64,000 nt of DNA from Verrucomicrobiota bacterium (GTDB lineage Bacteria; Verrucomicrobiota; Verrucomicrobiia; Limisphaerales; JADLHS01), in contig JAKQDQ010000181.1 in the NCBI GenBank assembly GCA_029573725.1, forward strand, positions 372,001-436,000, in the 5' to 3' direction. Of this stretch, positions 34,509-43,332 are shown piece after piece. Both the position numbers and the translations under genes were made by a program. The notes under the pieces were generated by a model. It was not told the DNA's origin, did not search any database, and worked only from the letters and a program-made list of their open reading frames with translations. Positions within the stretch are counted from its first letter, which is position 1; every line of letters starts with the position of its first letter.

Positions 34509-35140
34509 CGGCCAGCGCGATCCAGCATTTACGCCGCCGCGACCGGGCGCTGGCTGCGATCATGCGCCGGGCAGGCCCCTGCACCCTGGCGCCCCAACCC
34601 GGGATCGAGCCGTGGCAGGCCCTGGTGCGTTCGGTGGTTTACCAGCAACTGCATGGCACGGCGGCCGGCGCCATTTTCAACCGTCTGCTGGCAGTGTTCC
34701 CGCGCCACCAATGGCCACCGCCGGAAGTGCTGGCCGCGTGGCCCGAGGCGTCGTTGCGGGATGTGGGTCTGTCCCGCGCCAAGGCGCTCGCCATCAAGGA
34801 GGTCGCCGCGCAAACCGTGGCCGGCGTGGTGCCGAACCGCCGCCAGATTCGCCGGCTTTCGGATGCGGAGATCATGGCGCGTCTGACCTTGATTCGCGGT
34901 GTCGGGCCGTGGACGGTGGAGATGCTGTTGATGTTCACCCTCGGACGGCTGGACGTTTTGCCGGCCACCGATTACGGCGTGCGCAACGGTTTTGCGCTGA
35001 TCCATGGGTTGAAGGAATTGCCGACGCCGAAGGAACTGCTGACTTACGGTGAGCGCTGGCGGCCGTACCGCTCCGTGGCCGCCTGGTACTTGTGGCGGGC
35101 GGTGGATCTGGCCCGGGAACGGCAGCGGCCGGAAACATGA
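34505..35140 (+). CDS. DNA-3-methyladenine glycosylase II (AlkA-like)
   Basis: 211 residues from the ATG at 34505, coupled to the preceding stop. The HhH-GPD superfamily core is clear: SVVYQQLHGTAAGAIF, a helix-hairpin-helix at LTLIRGVGPWTVEM (about 127-140), and the catalytic aspartate D156 in LPATDYGVRNGF. It removes alkylated purines by breaking the N-glycosidic bond. It lacks the N-terminal domain of E. coli AlkA, as do many bacterial family members. Confidence 0.88.
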   Translation: MTASAIQHLRRRDRALAAIMRRAGPCTLAPQPGIEPWQALVRSVVYQQLHGTAAGAIFNRLLAVFPRHQWPPPEVLAAWPEASLRDVGLSRAKALAIKEVAAQTVAGVVPNRRQIRRLSDAEIMARLTLIRGVGPWTVEMLLMFTLGRLDVLPATDYGVRNGFALIHGLKELPTPKELLTYGERWRPYRSVAAWYLWRAVDLARERQRPET

Positions 35141-36057
35141 TTGCTGCCCTCGGCGCCTGTCTGCTGTTCGCCGGCTCCATCATTTGCGGGCATCGCGCCT
35201 CGCATTTGCTGGGCGGCGCAAGCGCCAACTTCTGGCGGCTGGTCCTGGCCACCGTGCTGCTCGGTGCCTGGTCTTACCTTGGCGGCGTGGGTCTGGGGGG
35301 CGGTGGTTTCAGCTATTTTTTCATCAGCGGTGTGCTGGGGTTTGGCGTGGGGGATGTGGCGTTGTATCAGGCGCTTCCCCGGCTGGGTTCGCGGTTGACG
35401 ATGCTCTTCACCCAATGTCTGGCCGCGCCGTTCGGGATCATCATTGAGCGCGTCTGGCTGGGGACGCGCCTGTCCTGGCTGCAAATTCTGTTCATTGGCG
35501 TAATCATGGCCGGCGTGGCCCTGGCCCTGGCGCCGCAGGATTCGGTGAAACGAAACCCGCGGGAATGGCGGCTGGGTTCCGTTTACGGGGTGTTGTCCGC
35601 CCTGGGCGGGGCGCTTGGCGCCGTCTTCAGTCGCCGCGCGTTCCTGGCGGTGCGTGAGGCGCATCAGTTCCTGGACGGCGCGAACGCCGCCTTTCAACGC
35701 ATTCTCGGCGGTTTGTTGGTCGGCGCGGTGTTTCTGGCCTTCATCCGCTGGCAGGAACGCGCACCGGGCCGGGCATGGTTGCATGATGCGGGTGGGGAAG
35801 CCACCGCCGCCGCTTCGTTGCATCCCTGGGGGTGGGTGGCGGGCAATGCCCTGGCCGGCCCGGCGCTGGGCGTCAGTTGCATGCAATGGGCGTTGAGCAC
35901 CACGCCGACGGGCATCGTGCTGGCCATCATCGCCTTGACGCCGCTGGCGGTGATCCCGCTGGCGCGCCTTTTCGAGAAGGAACGGCCGACCGCGCGCTCG
36001 CTCTGGGGCAGTGTGGTTGCGGTCGCAGGTGCAGTGGGACTGACTTTGGCCCCGTAA
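35137..36057 (+). CDS. EamA-family (DMT superfamily) transporter
   Basis: 306 residues from the ATG at 35137, overlapping the glycosylase stop. Ten membrane helices in two five-helix EamA repeats are readable, the first with VLGFGVGDVALYQALPRLG and the second with LGVSCMQWALSTTPTGIVLA and a typical LAIIALTPLAVIPLARLFEKE end. Substrates of such transporters range from amino acids to nucleobase precursors, and this one is not identifiable. It ends the lepB string and converges on nadC. Confidence 0.85.
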   Translation: MIAALGACLLFAGSIICGHRASHLLGGASANFWRLVLATVLLGAWSYLGGVGLGGGGFSYFFISGVLGFGVGDVALYQALPRLGSRLTMLFTQCLAAPFGIIIERVWLGTRLSWLQILFIGVIMAGVALALAPQDSVKRNPREWRLGSVYGVLSALGGALGAVFSRRAFLAVREAHQFLDGANAAFQRILGGLLVGAVFLAFIRWQERAPGRAWLHDAGGEATAAASLHPWGWVAGNALAGPALGVSCMQWALSTTPTGIVLAIIALTPLAVIPLARLFEKERPTARSLWGSVVAVAGAVGLTLAP

Positions 36058-36082
36058 ATTTCCACCAGCCCGGCGCCGCCGG

Positions 36083-36967
36083 TCAGGTCCGATAATCCAG
36101 CCCGATATCCACGGCCCGCGCGGAATGCGTCAGCGCCCCCACGGAAATGGCCTCCACTCCGGTCAAGGCGCGGCCGCGCACGGTTCTGCGGGTGATGCCG
36201 CCGCTGGCTTCGGTCCTGGCCCGTCCCGCGATCAGCTTCACTGCGCGGCGCAGGTCCGCATTGCTCATGTTGTCCAGCAGAATGATGTCGGCGCCGGCGG
36301 CAACCGCCTGGCGCACTTGCGCGAGCGTGTCCGTCTCCACCTCCACTGGCAGCCGGGGGTATTTTTTGCGGGCGCGTTGCACCGCGGCGGCGATGGCGTT
36401 GGGCCGGGCCGCCCGCAACACCGCCAGATGGTTGTCCTTGATCAACACGAGATCGAACAGCCCCAACCGGTGGTTGCTCCCGCCGCCGCAGGCGACGGCG
36501 TACTTCTCAAAAACGCGCCAGCCGGGCGTTGTTTTCCGGGTGTCCAGAATGCGCGCCCCGGTGCCGCGCACCGCGCGGACAAATTGCTGCGTCAGCGTGG
36601 CCACGCCGGAAAGCCGTTGCACAAAGTTCAACGCCACCCGCTCGGCCGTCAAAATGGCGCGCGCTGGTCCGGAAACTTCCATCAATTCGGCGCCCGCGCG
36701 CAACGAGTCTCCATCCTGCGCCCGGTGTCTAATCCGTACCCGCCGGGAGCAAAGCTGGAACGCGGCCGTGGCGAAGCCCAGGCCGGCGACCGTCAGGGGT
36801 TCGCGTGCGCGCATCACCGCGGTCAGCCGGGCGCCGGCCGGGATGGTGGCCAGCGTGGTCACGTCTCCCGAACCGACATCCTCCCGCAGGGCGCTTCGCA
36901 CCGCGATACGAATTTCACGATCGGATAATTTCACGCCGGCAAGATGAGAGGAAAGTTGCAGGCGCAA
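36083..36967 (-). CDS. nadC: Nicotinate-nucleotide pyrophosphorylase (carboxylating)
   Basis: 294 residues if translation starts at the TTG at 36967. I chose it because GGGAGGA lies about 8 bases upstream; a GTG at 36934 is an in-frame alternative, and no ATG is suitably placed. The quinolinate phosphoribosyltransferase signature is complete: ALREDVGSGDVTT, ERVALNFVQRLSGVAT, ARILDTRKTTPG, GGGSNHRLGLFD with IKDNH, VEVETD and ILLDNMS. It makes nicotinate mononucleotide from quinolinate and PRPP in NAD synthesis. No nadA or nadB is nearby. Confidence 0.93.
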   Translation of the reverse strand: MRLQLSSHLAGVKLSDREIRIAVRSALREDVGSGDVTTLATIPAGARLTAVMRAREPLTVAGLGFATAAFQLCSRRVRIRHRAQDGDSLRAGAELMEVSGPARAILTAERVALNFVQRLSGVATLTQQFVRAVRGTGARILDTRKTTPGWRVFEKYAVACGGGSNHRLGLFDLVLIKDNHLAVLRAARPNAIAAAVQRARKKYPRLPVEVETDTLAQVRQAVAAGADIILLDNMSNADLRRAVKLIAGRARTEASGGITRRTVRGRALTGVEAISVGALTHSARAVDIGLDYRT

Positions 36968-37350
36968 AAGCAAAATTCCTCCCTGGGTGTTTCCGTGCCG
37001 CTGTCGCGGCCGGGGTGGCGTCCCGGATCCCGATGCAGCGGATTTCGGCGGCCCGCCGGCCGTTGATCCGGCCTTTTCAGGCTGGCCAGTCATCCACCGT
37101 CGAATCATCTTCAGCCCGGAGGATCGCGCGCGGACAAGGAGGTCGTTGCGCGATGGCTTGCCACTGGGGGACAGACGAGATTCCGGGCGGCGTGACCGGG
37201 CTTGCGCGCCAGGCTTTCCAGCCGCAATCAATAAAGACTGTCCCGGACAGAGATTTTCGCCTGCCCATGGCGATGCCGCGGCAGGCGGTTCCTGCGCGCT
37301 CCGGATGCCCGGCCTGATGCAAGTCCCCTTGGTCAGGAGTGACCATCAAG
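36968..37350. other. Intergenic stretch, 383 bases
   Basis: Between nadC and the L7Ae-like gene, both on the minus strand. Short frames on either strand give Arg/Pro-rich translations without family features. It should contain the nadC promoter and the end of the phosphonolipid-linked transcript. I see no clear hairpin terminator or repeat. Confidence 0.45.
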
Positions 37351-37728
37351 TCACGCCGCGGCCGATGATGGTGATCCCCCGGCGCAAAATCCGGATCCCC
37401 GGGCGGGCCGGTTGATGCGATACGCCTTCATCTCCGCGTATAGGGAACGGGCCAGATCTGATTTGGCGAATCCGATCACCTTCGTGCCCTGCAAACCGAA
37501 GTGGTTTTCCAGATCCGCTGCGGTGAAATGTTGCACCACGGGATAAGGCGCGTAGTCCTGCAAAACCCGGGTGCGACTGTTTTCCGAAAGGTCGGTGGTG
37601 ATAAGAATAAATTGCAACCGCGATTTACTGCGGGCCAGCGTGTCGCGACCTGCAATCAACACCCGCGCCTTTAACACGAACGGAAACAGTCGCGTAACGG
37701 GCTTGTGGGTTTCGGGCCTGGTCGCCAT
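37351..37728 (-). CDS. L7Ae-like RNA-binding protein (YlxQ-type)
   Basis: 125 residues from the ATG at 37728 (MATRPETHKPVTRLF). The fold markers are ARVLIAGRDTLARSKSRLQF, ILITTDLSENSRTRVLQDY, VQHFTAADLENHFGLQGTKV and IGFAKSDLARSL, the order seen in small bacterial L7Ae relatives that bind kink-turn RNA. The last ~18 residues are Arg/Gly/Ser/Ala-rich. It begins 10 bases after the cytidylyltransferase stop, so it appears to be the last gene of that operon, an unexpected partner for lipid genes. Confidence 0.7.
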   Translation of the reverse strand: MATRPETHKPVTRLFPFVLKARVLIAGRDTLARSKSRLQFILITTDLSENSRTRVLQDYAPYPVVQHFTAADLENHFGLQGTKVIGFAKSDLARSLYAEMKAYRINRPARGSGFCAGGSPSSAAA

Positions 37729-37738
37729 GCCGGCTGCT

Positions 37739-38515
37739 TTATGCGGATAGTTTCTCAATTGCTGGCAGCACTTCGGCGCGCGCCCGTTCGACGTCCGCCG
37801 GAAAATCAATTTCCGTCCACGGCAGACCGGTGACATCCACGTGGCCAAACCGCCCGGCCTGCACCAGTTGCCGCAGCACGTCGTCGTAGGACGCCTGGCG
37901 GTTGGTCGCGCTCATCCGCTGCGTGAGCGCGATCAATTCCGGCAGATCTGCGCCGGCCACCTTGAAGAAGCCGATGGATTCGCCGACTTGTTCCGCGCTG
38001 CCGGACCATTTTTTGACGAAATCAAACGGACGTCCGTGGGTCACGGGCACCAGCACCGGATCGTCGTCCGCGGTGGAATACTCCCGATCAATCAACAACG
38101 CGGTCCGCGCGGGCGCCGCCAGCAGTTGCCGCAGGAATCCGGTCGGGTAGAGCACATCGCCATCCATCAACAGCGCGCGCGCGGTGGGGGCCAGGGTTTG
38201 CAGCACGGGCAGGGAGGTGGCGAAACTCAGCACGCTGCCTTCGGTGAAATCCGGGTTGATCAACTGCCGGATGGCGATGGGATAACGCGCGGCCAGGTCC
38301 GGCAGCAACGCCGCGATCTGCTGGTGCTGGTAACCGGTGACCAGGGTGAGCCGGGTGACGCCGACGGCGTGCAGATGGCGCAAATGCCGCTCCAACAAGG
38401 TTTGTCCGCCAAACTCGAGCAAGATTTTGGGGCGCGCGCCGAAGGCGGATTGCAAACGCAGGCCGATGCCTGCGGCATAGATGAAGGCGTGCGGGGTGTG
38501 ATCAGTTGTATTCAT
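37739..38515 (-). CDS. LicC-like nucleotidyltransferase (probable phospho- or phosphono-choline/ethanolamine cytidylyltransferase)
   Basis: 258 residues. The N-terminal signature FIYAAGIGLRLQSAFGARPK carries the nucleotide-binding AAG and the catalytic Lys; LLMDGDVLYP holds the metal Asp; and WTEIDFPADVERARAE is the usual C-terminal segment. LicC-type enzymes couple CTP to phosphocholine or similar small head groups. Adjacent genes for a CDP-alcohol phosphotransferase and a flippase-like protein imply that the CDP-activated product feeds lipid synthesis. It overlaps the flippase gene by ATGA. Confidence 0.82.
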   Translation of the reverse strand: MNTTDHTPHAFIYAAGIGLRLQSAFGARPKILLEFGGQTLLERHLRHLHAVGVTRLTLVTGYQHQQIAALLPDLAARYPIAIRQLINPDFTEGSVLSFATSLPVLQTLAPTARALLMDGDVLYPTGFLRQLLAAPARTALLIDREYSTADDDPVLVPVTHGRPFDFVKKWSGSAEQVGESIGFFKVAGADLPELIALTQRMSATNRQASYDDVLRQLVQAGRFGHVDVTGLPWTEIDFPADVERARAEVLPAIEKLSA

Positions 38516-39531
38516 TGACTGGTGGATGCTTCCTGCGCCGCCCGCGTCAAGGTGGTGCGCAGCGCGGCGCCTTCCGCGTAGAGCAGCATACCGCCGACCA
38601 GGACGTAGAACAACTCCCGTCCGCGGCGGAGGATGGCATAAGTCACCGCCAGCGGAATGGGCAGCGCAAAAATGTTGAAGAGCAACACCACCCCCGATTC
38701 CTGCACGCCCAGAGCCGCAGGAACGAAAATGCCCATCGCCTTGGCCACGCTGATGAAGGCTTCGATGGCGATGGCTTCCGCCACCGTCAACGGCAATCCG
38801 AGCAAATGGCAGACGACGAAGATTTCCAGGGCGTCGGCCAGCCAGCCGAGAAAAAACACCGAGGTGGTTTGAAAAAAACGCCGGCGGTCCGTGCGGTAAA
38901 AGCGGTAAATCTGCTCGTCCAGTTTGCGCAGGTGGGCCGCGTGCCGCTCCAGCATTTTCGGTCGCAGCGATAATGTTTTCAGCACCCCCTGCACCGTGCT
39001 GAACAGGCCGCGCCGCTGCAGGAGCAGCAGCAGGAGCACCACGCCGAAAGCCGCAAGGGTGATGATGATCATGCCGTGGCGCGCTTCGGAATCCGGCGGC
39101 AGCACGGGCAGCGCGAGCAATGCGCCCAGTCCGATGAAGGCGACCTGTGCAATCACCTGACAGGTTTTGGAAGCCACCACACTCGTACCGCAGGTTAAAC
39201 CAGGCACGCCGCGCCGGTGCAACAGATAGGCTTTCACGGCTTCGCCGCCGACGTAACCCGAAGGAATCACGTTGTTGACCGCTTCACCCGCCCAGCGGAC
39301 GCGGAACAGGGTTGGAAACCGCGGCGGCGTCCCGGCGTATTGGCCAAACGAAAGCTGCCAACCCCAGGTGTCGAAAAGGTAAACCACCAGATAAGGCAGC
39401 AGGACCAGCGGCGCGGCCCATCCGAGTTGGCGCACGTGCGCCCAAATTTCTGCCGGTCCGGCACGATGGATGAACCAGCCAAACAGGCTCAAGCCGAGCA
39501 GCAATAAAATCCAGCGCGCGATGGTTTTCAC
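38512..39531 (-). CDS. Flippase-like integral membrane protein (LPG synthase TM domain family, UPF0104)
   Basis: 339 residues with about eight membrane helices. Family marks are the early GWFIHRAG, WAGEAVNNVIPSGYVGGEA, SVVASKTCQVIAQ, and the late AFISVAKAMGIFVPAALGVQESG. Relatives include the N-terminal half of MprF, which flips modified phospholipids, and AglD-type proteins. It is coupled by ATGA overlaps to the CDP-alcohol phosphotransferase before it and the cytidylyltransferase after it, so moving the new lipid across the membrane is the likely job. Confidence 0.82.
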   Translation of the reverse strand: MKTIARWILLLLGLSLFGWFIHRAGPAEIWAHVRQLGWAAPLVLLPYLVVYLFDTWGWQLSFGQYAGTPPRFPTLFRVRWAGEAVNNVIPSGYVGGEAVKAYLLHRRGVPGLTCGTSVVASKTCQVIAQVAFIGLGALLALPVLPPDSEARHGMIIITLAAFGVVLLLLLLQRRGLFSTVQGVLKTLSLRPKMLERHAAHLRKLDEQIYRFYRTDRRRFFQTTSVFFLGWLADALEIFVVCHLLGLPLTVAEAIAIEAFISVAKAMGIFVPAALGVQESGVVLLFNIFALPIPLAVTYAILRRGRELFYVLVGGMLLYAEGAALRTTLTRAAQEASTSQ

Positions 39532-40637
39532 GAGGTGGATTGGTGCGGCGCGACGCCGGGCGCGCGTTGCAGTTGCAACCCCAGCGCGAGCACCCAGAAC
39601 ACCTGCACGCCCACGGCGGTCAGCCAGAGAAACCAGTCCAGCCTGCCGAAGCCGGCGAGAATCAGGAGCAGCACGGAGAAATCGCGATTCGTGGTGGCGT
39701 CAATCAATTTTTGCAAACGGGAATTGCGGTGCGTTTCCGGTTGCCTCAGGCCGCGCAGGACGAGGAGGAATGAAATGACCACCCCGACGGCCGCGGCGCC
39801 GGCCAGCCACAACACCGGCGCGGTGCTGCCGGCGCGATGCAAACCAACGCCGATGGCCACGAACACACCGAGATGCACAATTTGATCACCGACAAGGTCG
39901 AGCCATTTGCCCAGCGGCGATTCTTTGAACAACACCCGCGCCAGATCGCCATCCACACAATCCACCACGGCGGAAAATTGCAACAAGACCGCGCCCCAGA
40001 TCGCGGCGGTCGCGTGGCCCAACGCAAAGCACCACGCCGCCAGCACGCCAATCAGCGTCGCAACCACCGAGACTTGATTGGGCGAAACAGGTGTGTGAAT
40101 GAGTTGCTTCGAGAACAGGACGCGGCCCACCGGACGATTGAAATACTTGTCCACCAAACCATCCGCTGCCGAGGTGAGGGAAGCCCAGAGCTTCTTCGTG
40201 GCGCAGGCGGCGGAGGTTGGGTCACTGACCCGTTCGGCCACGCCCACGGCGGTCAGGGCCGGGCGGTGCGCCAATTGGGAATCAAGCGCGGCGGCGGAAA
40301 TCGAATCGAGCACCCCAACCGGCAGCGGCGTTCCATCGGGTTTCACCAAGCGTCCGCGTTGTTCAATGACGCGCTTCAGGTCGGACGCCTGCACCAAGAC
40401 GCCGGTTGAGAGCGCGAGCACTGGATGGTTTGCGGTTGGCGCTTGGGACGCTATCTGAAAGGTGATGCCCAGCGCGGGCGTCCGTTTTAATCGCGGCAAC
40501 GGCACGGCGGAAACCACCGTGATCCGCGTCGCTCCCGCCCGGTGCGCGGCCACGAGCAGGCGGTCCAACAGGCGCAAACCGGCCACGGGTTGCGCCGCGG
40601 ATTCAGCCGCGCAGAAAATGACGGCGGGCAGACTCAC
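39528..40637 (-). CDS. CDP-alcohol phosphotransferase with degenerate N-terminal nucleotidyltransferase-like domain
   Basis: 369 residues. The catalytic CDP-alcohol motif is perfect: D226-x2-D229-G230-x2-A233-R234-x8-G243-x3-D247-x3-D251, inside a bundle of about six helices (165-369). Residues 1-150 resemble a shrunken nucleotidyltransferase (AVIFCAAE...GLRLLDRLLVAAHRAGATRI) that lacks the Gly-rich loop and Lys, so it is probably inactive. The architecture recalls the fused cytidylyltransferase/DIPP synthase of inositol-phosphate metabolism. It would transfer a phospho- or phosphono-head group from CMP to a lipid alcohol. The active cytidylyltransferase is encoded two genes downstream. Confidence 0.85.
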   Translation of the reverse strand: MSLPAVIFCAAESAAQPVAGLRLLDRLLVAAHRAGATRITVVSAVPLPRLKRTPALGITFQIASQAPTANHPVLALSTGVLVQASDLKRVIEQRGRLVKPDGTPLPVGVLDSISAAALDSQLAHRPALTAVGVAERVSDPTSAACATKKLWASLTSAADGLVDKYFNRPVGRVLFSKQLIHTPVSPNQVSVVATLIGVLAAWCFALGHATAAIWGAVLLQFSAVVDCVDGDLARVLFKESPLGKWLDLVGDQIVHLGVFVAIGVGLHRAGSTAPVLWLAGAAAVGVVISFLLVLRGLRQPETHRNSRLQKLIDATTNRDFSVLLLILAGFGRLDWFLWLTAVGVQVFWVLALGLQLQRAPGVAPHQSTS

Positions 40638-40829
40638 GACGGACGGATACGTTCTGATTCACAAAGCGGCCCGAGGTTTCGGGATGCGCCAACCACCGGC
40701 CGTACTTCCATCGTCAACCGGCGACCACAAAGAGGCGCAGTGCGGACGCAGGTCGAAACGCCCATGCGCCCGATGCGCTGCTCCAGCGTGCGTGCTGCAG
40801 TGCAAAAGGTGTTCCTTGCCACGCCCGGC

Positions 40830-41597
40830 CTATGGCGATTTTTTGCCGCCGAGGAAAACTTGTTTCAGGCCAAAGTAAGCGATGGAGTCCTTCATGTTCG
40901 ACACAAACCGCATGAACGGATTCATTTCGCCCGACGTGACGTATTGCATTGAAACCATGAACCGTTCTTCGTTGGCTTTCGTGGGCGTCACGGCGTGATA
41001 CACCTTGTCGCCGTTGAACAACACGAGCGTGCCGGGCGAGACTTGCAGACTCAACTCTTCCGGTTTATGCCCGGGATTTTTTGTGTGCAATTTGCACACG
41101 AGCCGCGCGCTGGAGTTGTCTTGAAAACCAACCAGCAACGTCCACCGGCGATCCTTGTAATACGAGGTGTCGTAGTGCCAGCCGATGTGGTCGCCCTCCT
41201 CGGTGTAGGCGTAGAGCGCGCAACGATGCAGGTCCGAGTCGGGACACTCCTGCATTTCGGCATCGGTGATGTGTTTCAACAGGCCGAGCAGCGCGGGGCT
41301 TTGATAAACGGCGTTCATGGCGGGCGCAAGTTCGCGCACCGTGTCGTAGGCCACGCTTCCTCCCTTCTTGTGCTTCGGAATGAAACTGCGGTGCAGGTGC
41401 GGGCGCAGCGCGGGCAGCTGGGCGTCCCATTGGGCCATGATTTCCGACGGCAGAAAATTGTCGAGGATTAGAAATTCATCCTGAGCGTAATAGGTTTTTC
41501 GCAATGCTGCGGCGTCCAATTTGGCCGCCTGATTGGCGATGATGCGCTCGATCTCGGCGCGGCCCAGCGTTGGTTCGGGAGTCGTGGCGGTTTTCAT
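40830..41597 (-). CDS. 2-oxoglutarate/Fe(II)-dependent oxygenase
   Basis: 255 residues. The iron facial triad is visible as H141-x-D143 (GWHYDTSYY) and H201 (KVYHAVTP), with R212 (ERFMVSMQ) as the 2-oxoglutarate ligand. The double-stranded beta-helix core spans about 120-220. It diverges from the PEP mutase gene with 128 bases between, and lies 192 bases upstream of the CDP-alcohol phosphotransferase on the same strand. A tailoring hydroxylation of aminoethylphosphonate, the head group or the lipid chain is likely. The substrate is inferred from context only. Confidence 0.82.
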   Translation of the reverse strand: MKTATTPEPTLGRAEIERIIANQAAKLDAAALRKTYYAQDEFLILDNFLPSEIMAQWDAQLPALRPHLHRSFIPKHKKGGSVAYDTVRELAPAMNAVYQSPALLGLLKHITDAEMQECPDSDLHRCALYAYTEEGDHIGWHYDTSYYKDRRWTLLVGFQDNSSARLVCKLHTKNPGHKPEELSLQVSPGTLVLFNGDKVYHAVTPTKANEERFMVSMQYVTSGEMNPFMRFVSNMKDSIAYFGLKQVFLGGKKSP

Positions 41598-41725
41598 AAG
41601 TTATGCATGAATCAGGGAGCGGGTGACGACAAGCTCAAATCCGGACTGGACGCGTCCCGCGCCGCTCATCCACCAAATGATGTTGCGTCATCCCGGGGTT
41701 GCAAGGCAAGCTTACAAGCTTTTTG

Positions 41726-43330
41726 ATGAAGAAAACGACGCAATTTCGTCGCTTGTTGCAGCCCGGCCGCCTGGAATTCCTGATGGAAGCACACAATGGT
41801 CTCAGCGCCACCATCGTGGCGGAGGCCGGGTTCAAAGGCATCTGGGCCAGCGGCCTTTCGATCGCCGCGGCGCTGGGCGTGCGCGACAACAACGAGGCCA
41901 GCTGGACGCAGGTGCTCGAGGTGGTCGAGTTCATGAGCGATGCCACGGACATTCCCATTCTGCTCGACGGTGACACGGGCTTCGGCAACTTCAACAACGC
42001 GCGGCGCCTGGTGCAAAAGCTCGAGCAGCGCGGTTGCGCGGCGGTGTGCATTGAAGACAAACTTTTTCCGAAGACCAATTCCTTCATCGCCGGCGAAAAG
42101 CAGGCGCTGGCCGACGTGGATGAATTCGCCGGCAAGATCAAATCCATGAAGGATGCGCAGAGGGACCCGGATTTTTGCGTGGTGGCGCGACTGGAAGCGT
42201 TCATCGCGGGGTGGGGACTGGAGGAAATGCTGCGGCGCGCGGAAGCGTATCATGCCGCCGGGGCGGACGCCTTGCTCATCCACAGCAAAACGAAAACGCC
42301 GGATCAGGTGCTGGCGTTCGGACGCGCCTGGCAAGAGCGCTGTCCACTCGTCTGCGTGCCGACCACGTATTACGCCACGCCGGTGGAACAACTGGAGCAA
42401 GCCGGATACAACCTGGTTATTTGGGCGAACCACAATTGCCGCGCCGCCATCACGGCGATGCAAAACGTGTCGCGCACTATTTTTCAACAGCGCTCGCTGG
42501 TCAGCGTCGAGGATAAAATCGCAACGGTGAAGGAGGTGTTTCGTCTGCAACGCGCGGAGGAACTGGCGGCGGCCGAGGATCGTTACCTGCCGCGCCGGGC
42601 GGAATTTGCGCGCGCCATCATTCTGGCCGCTTCGCAAGGCGCCGAGTTGGGCGAAGTCACCCGCACCGTTCCCAAGGCCATGGTGCGAATCGGGAACACG
42701 CCCTTGTTGCACAAGCTCGTTTCCGACCTGCGCGCGGAACGCATCAAGGAAATCGTCGTGGTCCGCGGATTCGCCAAAAATGAGGTGCGGGTGCCCGGGG
42801 TGACGTTCGTGGACAACGACGCGTATGCCACCACGGCGGAACTGGCTTCGTTGCAAAAAGCGGCGGAGTGGATCACCGGCGAAGTGGTGCTGACGTTTGG
42901 CGACATTCTCTTCCGCCGTTACATCCTGAGCAATCTGTTGGCGGACCCGCACGACATCGTGGTGGTGGTGGACGCGAACTGGCAACCACGCCCGCCGGTG
43001 GGCCAGATGGATTACGTGATCACCAATCGTCCGTTCTCGCTCAAATACTCGGAGGACGACGTCATGCTGGAAGCTGTGGGGGCTGATTTGCCGAAAGCCC
43101 GGATCACTGGTGAGTGGATTGGTCTGATCAAAACCACCGCGACCGGCTCGCAGCGTTTGCAAGCTGCGCTGGCCGAGTTGGCAAAGCGGCCGGACTTCAA
43201 TCAATTGCGCTTCGATGCCCTGTTCCGGCACCTGCTCGCGCAATCGACGCCAATCAAGGTCCATTTCATCACCGGCCATTGGCTCGATGTGGACAATGCC
43301 GAGACGTTGCTCGAAGCCCAAAATTTCTGA
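41726..43330 (+). CDS. aepX: Phosphoenolpyruvate mutase fused to a nucleotidyltransferase domain
   Basis: 534 residues from the ATG at 41726. The mutase domain (about 1-290) has the diagnostic [11 protein letters not shown] at 110-120, whose EDK and NS residues separate PEP mutases from isocitrate lyases, plus [11 protein letters not shown] and a C-terminal barrel ([13 protein letters not shown]). It rearranges PEP to phosphonopyruvate, the first C-P bond step. From about 305 a sugar-nucleotide/CTP transferase fold begins ([13 protein letters not shown]...[14 protein letters not shown]), with LTFGDILF and [11 protein letters not shown] later. This may activate the phosphonate with CTP, as in PntC-type enzymes. 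Confidence 0.93.
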   Translation: MKKTTQFRRLLQPGRLEFLMEAHNGLSATIVAEAGFKGIWASGLSIAAALGVRDNNEASWTQVLEVVEFMSDATDIPILLDGDTGFGNFNNARRLVQKLEQRGCAAVCIEDKLFPKTNSFIAGEKQALADVDEFAGKIKSMKDAQRDPDFCVVARLEAFIAGWGLEEMLRRAEAYHAAGADALLIHSKTKTPDQVLAFGRAWQERCPLVCVPTTYYATPVEQLEQAGYNLVIWANHNCRAAITAMQNVSRTIFQQRSLVSVEDKIATVKEVFRLQRAEELAAAEDRYLPRRAEFARAIILAASQGAELGEVTRTVPKAMVRIGNTPLLHKLVSDLRAERIKEIVVVRGFAKNEVRVPGVTFVDNDAYATTAELASLQKAAEWITGEVVLTFGDILFRRYILSNLLADPHDIVVVVDANWQPRPPVGQMDYVITNRPFSLKYSEDDVMLEAVGADLPKARITGEWIGLIKTTATGSQRLQAALAELAKRPDFNQLRFDALFRHLLAQSTPIKVHFITGHWLDVDNAETLLEAQNF

Positions 43331-43332
43331 CC

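Noticed and set aside
41666-43321. A 551-codon minus-strand frame opposite aepX
   Set aside because: The PEP mutase signature [11 protein letters not shown] on the plus strand settles the coding strand; the antisense translation is His/Arg/Gln-rich.
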